Assembly (NCBI GenBank): GCA_009760855.2
Contig: WPIO01000010.1
Location: 3,062,501-3,126,500, forward strand
DNA: 64,000 bases
Direction: 5' to 3'
Source: Cristatella mucedo
Lineage: Eukaryota > Bryozoa > Phylactolaemata > Cristatellidae
Each line of letters starts with the position of its first letter. Position 1 is the first letter of the stretch. Shown here piece by piece: positions 60,501 through 64,000 of this stretch. A model generated the notes under the pieces. The model saw nothing but the letters and a program-made list of their open reading frames with translations, did no database searches and was not told the origin of the DNA. Position numbers and translations under genes: made by a program.

Positions 60501-62326
60501 ACATTACCGTTATCGTGGCTTCATTGGATGTCATAGGTTACACGGAGGAGAACAGTTTCAGTGGAGGGCTGCCGCTTAAAACTCGATTGAAATTTTTCTA
60601 AAATTTCTTTCTTTTCAATGTGCTACCAGCTGCTTAGCGACAAATGTCCAAGTGTAAATTTAAAAAGGCTATCAGCCATCCAAGGAGCCCTTAAAGATTG
60701 GGATGCCCTCGGGGTTCGGTCGGAGGTCCTCTTCTTTTCACTTACTACGCTCTTCCTTTTACCGATGTCATCGCCCAACACAATCTTGGCTTTGATTGCT
60801 ACACGACGACACTCTACTGTACCTATCCTATGACCCTTCTCGGCCTTGCTCTGCATACGACTCACGTATCTCCCCTGCTGCCTGCACCGACCATTTATGC
60901 TTGGGTTGTGACATACTTCCTGAAGCTTAACATTGGTACGACAGAAGCTAGTAACAATGGGTATGTGTAGTAGTATAATCCTAAAGTTGGAACACCTCAC
61001 CCTCAAGAGTGGTCCATCTAGAATCAATACCGTGATTGATATCTGCCCGTGATCTTGGCATGCTGTTCCAAAACGAGTAGTCATTAGATGAGCACATTGC
61101 CTCCACTGTCAAGTCGGCCTCCTTCAGCAGTAGAACGTGACCAAAATTAGGGCTTGCATCGACAAGAGTACTTCAGGGAAAGTAGTTCCCAAGTTGGTAC
61201 ATCGTATCTATATTATCGCATCTATAGTATCCCTTTATTCAGGACTCACGGCCTGTGCTGTTAAACATAAGCAATTTTGATGCAAACTCTGCAGAATGTC
61301 TGGTCTGTCGTCAACGGCATAGCTGCCACAGTCATTCTGCCACAGTCAATAGAATTCATTTGTGTAACACCCCAAGAGAACTTTGTCTCTATTCAGGCGC
61401 TTCACATATGCCTCGGGGCTCGAGCCCAGGACCTCAGCCAGACCTTGGTCGAGGCGAGCCCTCTAACCAGATAGATCATTCTCAATTGATCAAGCTTTTT
61501 TGATGAACAGAGCCTGGCAGTGCTAACATTGACAACAAACTTCTCAATGACAAATCATAATTTATTTTCCGCGATTTTTCCTGCAGTATTAAGGGAGTAG
61601 CCTCAGAGAGTAGCTGTGATGTGAGAGAAGGTATCCTGCACTTTCAGTATGTTTCCCTACTTGTTGAAGAAGGCAAACATATCACCGCAAGCTAAATTAT
61701 GGAATATCGGTATATTCTGCTCTGAGTAGACCATTGCTATCGTTGGGGTCGGTTTATGTCTGAGGTGAATGTCTTTTAGCAGGAGAGCTTCCTCGCCATG
61801 GTTTGGCTCAGTGGTTCAGATACTCACCTTGGACGACCATACATAAGTCACAAAAATGCACCTCAACAAGCTTCACGTACATACCTCGATCTATCAAGGT
61901 GCGACAAGTGAGATAAAAGTCGTGTATGATGCAGAGATTGATAAATTTGTTGTTTGTAGATATGCTGCTTTCGGTTTACATCCGGGTTAGACGTGGTTTG
62001 CACAATCGGTTTTTCTTTTATGCGGAAGTAGTCAGAGCTTCGGATCCCTTTTTTAACATATTTGTCTTTTGAAAGGTACCCTAAGCAAATATTCGATTGT
62101 CGAATTATTGGTATAAGTATTTTCTTAAGACATATTCTCGGGACATACAATGCTGCCTATGCAAGTCCCAGAGTACAAGGAATTGTATCGTCCTCTTTCA
62201 ACCCATTTTAGCATGCAAAGAGTTTCAAGCAATACTTAAAAACAAGAGGCTTGATAAAGCTGAGCAACTTAGATTGTTCGCCACCTCTGGCTGGAGTAAT
62301 GAAATAGCTTGGAAAGGCTTTGAGAA
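46657..62326 (+). CDS. TGS1: Trimethylguanosine synthase TGS1, N-terminal half (3' part beyond window)
   Basis: Exons 46657-46817, 46904-46970, 50674-50811, 54839-54923, 55032-55087 and 55272-55428 join in one frame (221 aa plus one base); a seventh exon at 62212-62326 is phase-compatible but unconfirmed. TGS1 converts the m7G cap of snRNAs and snoRNAs to the 2,2,7-trimethyl form in the nucleus and Cajal bodies. Identification rests on three blocks in the family order and spacing: ILCICSRAFINDRPL (44-58), LMRSLGLPIQFG (105-116) and GWSVWWSTYGEQLVRDAW near residue 181. All are conserved in the N-terminal part of animal TGS1. The catalytic Rossmann methyltransferase domain (DAFCGVGGN-type motif) was not found up to the right edge, so the gene is cut by the window. 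Introns range from 86 bases to several kb. Confidence 0.82.
46904..46970 (+). CDS. TGS1: TGS1 exon 2
   Basis: A textbook acceptor (ctctctctttttccttcag) and donor (gtaagt) bound 67 nt encoding DRPLAEKGFPFQETNSTEDS. The first base completes an Asn codon from exon 1, restoring the SRAFxxDR spacing of TGS1. It ends in phase 0. Confidence 0.85.
48615..48700. repeat. (CA)n microsatellite
   Basis: Nearly pure CA run directly beside the left end of a DNA transposon. Confidence 0.97.
48710..49521. mobile_element. DNA transposon with 22-bp inverted ends (MITE-like)
   Basis: Left end cagtggtacataggcttacg; right end reads, on the other strand, cagtggtacctcggcttacg. The 22-bp ends differ at two positions. 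Subterminal sequence on both sides repeats ctcgta/cgaa-type motifs. The interior (about 770 bp) has no recognisable transposase. Both sides abut CA-rich microsatellites, so a target duplication is not visible. Confidence 0.75.
49523..49600. repeat. (CACG)n/(CA)n microsatellite
   Basis: acgcacgcacgc units passing into CA. Confidence 0.95.
49624..49935 (-). repeat. Unclassified interspersed repeat C, copy 2
   Basis: Reverse complement of 1-266, extending it at the 5' side to about gattgtagtgcccggaacaa. Confidence 0.85.
49966..50050. repeat. (GT)n-rich microsatellite
   Basis: gtgtgtgt with GCGC interruptions, next to repeat C. Confidence 0.9.
50337..50387. repeat. Tandem repeat, about 13 bp x4
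   Basis: Four copies of aactgcagcccyg, 287 bases upstream of TGS1 exon 3. Confidence 0.9.
50674..50811 (+). CDS. TGS1: TGS1 exon 3 with LMRSLGLPIQFG motif
   Basis: 138 nt after acceptor tgtatgattccag. A Ser/acidic stretch (DDSESSESTVS) leads to ALMRSLGLPIQFGVRRRKQ, a close match to the LMRSMGLPLQF block of TGS1. The donor CAG|gttggc is weak but in phase. The whole exon is 46 codons, phase 0 at both ends. Confidence 0.88.
51070..51440 (+). mobile_element. Palindromic (foldback) repeat, copy 1
   Basis: The part 51243-51435 is an imperfect inverted repeat: aaatgacaaatttaccaatc at one end and the complement of aaatgacaaatttaccgatc at the other, with matching ctctgc, cgacttg and gttgagcc blocks inside. 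A related copy in opposite orientation lies at 61858-62130. Confidence 0.75.
52280..52560 (-). pseudogene. Possible Tc1/mariner-like transposase remnant
   Basis: On the minus strand one frame reads HLVFLFDEPETYK and, after a frameshift, MAWGAITASNGQ. F-DE...M-WG-I...G is the pattern around the first Asp of Tc1/mariner catalytic domains. The remainder is too degraded to confirm. Confidence 0.3.
53093..53162. repeat. (CA)n microsatellite
   Basis: CA run within TGS1 intron 3. Confidence 0.95.
54235..54570 (+). mobile_element. LINE B, 3' fragment in TGS1 intron 3
   Basis: tctgcaggtcctagactgtg, then gttggctaccacattcgtac and the LINE B end near ctttgtggactcataac. Confidence 0.85.
54839..54923 (+). 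CDS. TGS1: TGS1 exon 4
   Basis: Acceptor tctgctgctttgcag; donor AACG|gtatga. It encodes KPLTWQLHSDEMATESLAND and an acidic tail. The sequence is not itself diagnostic; assignment rests on splice signals, position and phase between exon 3 and exon 5. An alternative donor at gtatgt (about 54954) would lengthen it and keep the same phase. Confidence 0.7.
55032..55087 (+). CDS. TGS1: TGS1 exon 5 (56 nt)
   Basis: A strong acceptor (ttttttatggtgctttcag) and perfect donor (gtaagt) bound EIVHRACARSLASDVELCH. It takes one base from exon 4 and ends in phase 0. Without this exon, exon 4 and exon 6 are out of phase, which supports it. Confidence 0.75.
55272..55428 (+). CDS. TGS1: TGS1 exon 6 with W-YGEQLV-W-KY block
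   Basis: Acceptor ccattttag; donor CAAG|gtacat. It encodes LPSSMDGTNDDGWSVWWS, then TYGEQLVRDAWMDKYG and an Ala-rich end. The aromatic pattern W..WW..YGE.LV...W..KY is the conserved N-terminal TGS1 block (compare WEKYWNEYGGGLLWQSW in vertebrates). It ends with one base over. Confidence 0.88.
56544..57034. mobile_element. MITE-like DNA transposon
   Basis: The ends CAGTCAGCC and GGCTGACTG are inverted, with further subterminal similarity (cgacttacg against a reversed cgactaatg). 491 bp, no coding content. Lies in TGS1 intron 6. Confidence 0.65.
57439..57593. repeat. Duplicated (GA)n microsatellite
   Basis: Two GA tracts (57439-57519 and 57548-57593) separated by a short ccctactgtcagtcttgag spacer; a similar cactgtcagtcttcag follows the second tract, so the unit looks duplicated. 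Confidence 0.9.
59085..60640 (-). mobile_element. LINE B, longest copy, with nested SINE
   Basis: On the minus strand it runs from RT (FQSSF-like, a decayed ADDTQLYL-type motif near 60230, NKDKTELLLTGHPK near 59960) through LGWLPVDQQIQSKVLKL to the 3' end at about 59085. Frames are broken. A type-1 SINE splits the RT at about 59988-60132. Confidence 0.8.
59988..60132 (-). mobile_element. SINE type 1 nested in LINE B
   Basis: Reverse complement of ccagtggttaaggtgcttgc, gctgaggtcaccggctcgag, then the LINE A-like tail tgaatagaaattaagttctc. Confidence 0.88.
60695..61250 (+). mobile_element. LINE A, decayed RT fragment
   Basis: GSVGGPLLFTYYALPFTDVI and AQHNLGFDCY correspond to GSVLGPVLFTVYTLPLADVI and AKHNLGFHFY in the better copy. 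The YADD core is destroyed. Confidence 0.85.
61346..61472 (-). mobile_element. SINE type 1
   Basis: gaattcatttgtgtaacacc, then gcctcggggctcgagcccag and cagaccttggtcgaggcgag, inverted. Confidence 0.88.
61858..62130 (-). mobile_element. Foldback repeat, copy 2
   Basis: Reverse complement of parts of 51070-51380 (acctcaacaagcttcacg, tgatgcagagattgataaat, gtcttttgaaaggtacc). It ends 81 bases before the candidate exon at 62212. Confidence 0.75.
62212..62326 (+). CDS. Candidate downstream exon, possibly TGS1 exon 7
   Basis: A good acceptor (ctttcaacccattttag) and donor (GAA|gtaagc) enclose an open frame reading CKEFQAILKNKRLDKAEQLR, then LFATSGWSNEIAWKGFE. It needs one base from the preceding exon, exactly what TGS1 exon 6 supplies. 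The peptide does not resemble a TGS1 motif I know; the linker before the catalytic domain is poorly conserved, so membership is possible. It could belong to another gene. Confidence 0.4.
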
Positions 62327-63868
62327 GTAAGCGCATAGCCAGGGAAACCACCGGCCGTTTTCTTTTCAGCTCGGTTTTTTACTCGAAATGTTGGCAATAG
62401 GCTGGAAAAATAATCAGTGTATGGATAAATAAATTATAAATAGACGCTATCGTGCACCATCAAGGCTCTCGGAGTTGAGATCATGTGACCACTGCTAGGA
62501 GCTATGGAGCGAGCCCCTCCCCCAACCAGCCAGTAATGTAAACGGTACCCAAGACACAATGTTGATAGACGACAATGTTTTGAAATGAAAGCAAACATCA
62601 GGTTTATATCAACAAAATTGCTTGAAACCTGTTGTTACTACCCTAGATTCAGGCACAGTGCTCATAGCTTCTGATGGTAATTCAAAACAAGAGCCTCGTA
62701 TGAAGTACTGCCATATTTGAGTTTCAGTTGCAATCCACTGCTATCGCTTTGTTATTAGATCTAGCTGAAGGTAGTAAATTCCGGATCTCTTTACCTCTGG
62801 AAGCAGTAGTTAATTAATAAATTTCAAACCTCGTGATTCTCTTGCTTTTGCCAAACTTTTGCATACTAGCTGGTTTTTGGGACCTTTTGCTGTTCCCCTA
62901 ATTGGTCTGGATAATTGAAGTTGGAGATCTGCATCGTGCTGCAGTTTACCACTGTTCTCTTTCTAGCCCCCAACATGGATCTTGGATCCTAATTATTCAA
63001 AAGTGTACTGATTTTCGGAAGCCAAGATCGTTGAGCATCGATCGACCAGTGATGAATGAACGAATTGTTTGATGCTATGTATGCTTGTTCTAGTACTACC
63101 TGGATGTATGTCATTGTGAAGAGCTCAGTGTCACTTACATTGATAAAAAGTGATCACATCTGTTGGAAACTAAAGGTAGTACAACTTGATCGTTTGTTGT
63201 GCAGGCCCAGCCGTTATTGGCATATGCCCTCATCTCTGAAGTGTTTAGCTGCTCAGTATTGTTTGCCATCAGTGCTGCAGGTGGGCCACTGGGCAAGCCT
63301 TGAGAGGTGTAATATATTCTTTTCGTCCAAGCAAACCGGTTAGAAGGGTGGCATCGGTCAGAGCCACTGCCAATAAGGGAAGGAGGTCTGTTATTTTACA
63401 CAAACTGCCCTGGCCGGTGGGCTGTGGTCTTGATTGGCCTTCTCAACGGGTAATTTGGCAGAAGCAGGTGCCGAGTATTCATCTTGACACAAGTTTGTCA
63501 CCGGGCCTTCGGTCCTTCGTGTATTGAGGATCTGTTTGTGGCCAGAAGGAATCTACATTAGCCCACTACATTAGCCAAAGGAAGCTCTGTGCCACCTGGA
63601 CTAGGATCTGGGCAGCCACCTGCAAAGCAGGATGTGTAGTTGTTTTTCTTCCTGCACACAAGGCTGCACTTAGCACTCCAGCCAGTTCTCATTCAGCCTG
63701 CCCTGGCCTGTACTGGCTTGCAGAGCATTGGCTGTGGGCTGTCTGCTAGCTTTTTGTGTGTGCATAGGCAGGACTCCCGATTGAGGTGTCCATTTGCGAT
63801 GGTGTCCCTGTCTCTGCCTTGCTCACCTCCTCGATTGCCGTGTCAGCAAATGGGAACTCGAGACCTTG
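62327..63868. other. Probable TGS1 intron, no feature assigned
   Basis: Some splice-like signals (for example an acceptor at about 63203 and a CAG|gtgggc at about 63279), but no frame resembles the TGS1 catalytic domain. Confidence 0.4.
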
Positions 63869-63923
63869 ACGTGTGTGTGTGTGTGTGTGCGCGCGTGCGT
63901 GCGTGTGTGTGTGTGTGTGTGTG
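63869..63923. repeat. (GT)n microsatellite
   Basis: gtgtgt run with gcgcgtgc interruption near the right edge. Confidence 0.95.
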
Positions 63924-64000
63924 GCATGAATCCGGCAGGTTGGAGAATTGCGGGCCAGACGTCGGACGTTGCTGAACTGGCCGAGCCTAGTGCTACTGTA

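Overview
This is a piece of a eukaryotic (animal) nuclear genome. It has GT-AG introns, CR1/L2-type non-LTR retrotransposons, tRNA-derived SINEs, cut-and-paste transposon remnants and very abundant (CT)n, (CA)n and (TA)n microsatellites. The two recognisable genes are metazoan and carry a five-finger Odd-skipped domain and a TGS1 N-terminus. The phylum cannot be fixed from the sequence alone. A repeat-rich invertebrate, perhaps a lophotrochozoan such as a flatworm or mollusc, fits best, but that is inference.

Layout. 1-14 kb: repeat-dominated. It holds an unclassified repeat also found inverted near 49.7 kb, a weak candidate first exon (1327-1413), several decayed copies of LINE family A, one LINE family B 3' end, and an almost intact 187-bp SPIN/URR1-type hAT element with a perfect 8-bp target duplication (10686-10888). 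14.5-31.5 kb: a GC- and CpG-rich block with few transposons, enclosing an odd-skipped-related gene (plus strand). Six phase-compatible exons can be placed between 20298 and 31042. The first encodes a SNAG repressor motif (MPKSFLVK), the second a poly-Ala/Gly region, the third an [11 protein letters not shown] block, and the last three encode five C2H2 fingers. The open frame closes at 432 aa. 31.5-46 kb: repeats again, including the most complete LINE A copy (34381-37919, minus) with an apurinic-type endonuclease and a frame-broken reverse transcriptase. 46.6-64 kb: the 5' half of TGS1, the cap trimethylguanosine synthase (plus strand). Six well-supported exons lie at 46657-55428 and one tentative exon at 62212-62326. 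The catalytic methyltransferase domain was not found and should lie beyond the right edge.

The two genes have no evident functional link. One is a developmental repressor-type transcription factor; the other modifies snRNA/snoRNA caps. Points most worth a second look are the SNAG-plus-Odd exon combination, the SPIN-type element nested in a LINE 3' region, and SINEs that share their 3' tail with LINE A, which suggests that LINE A moves them.
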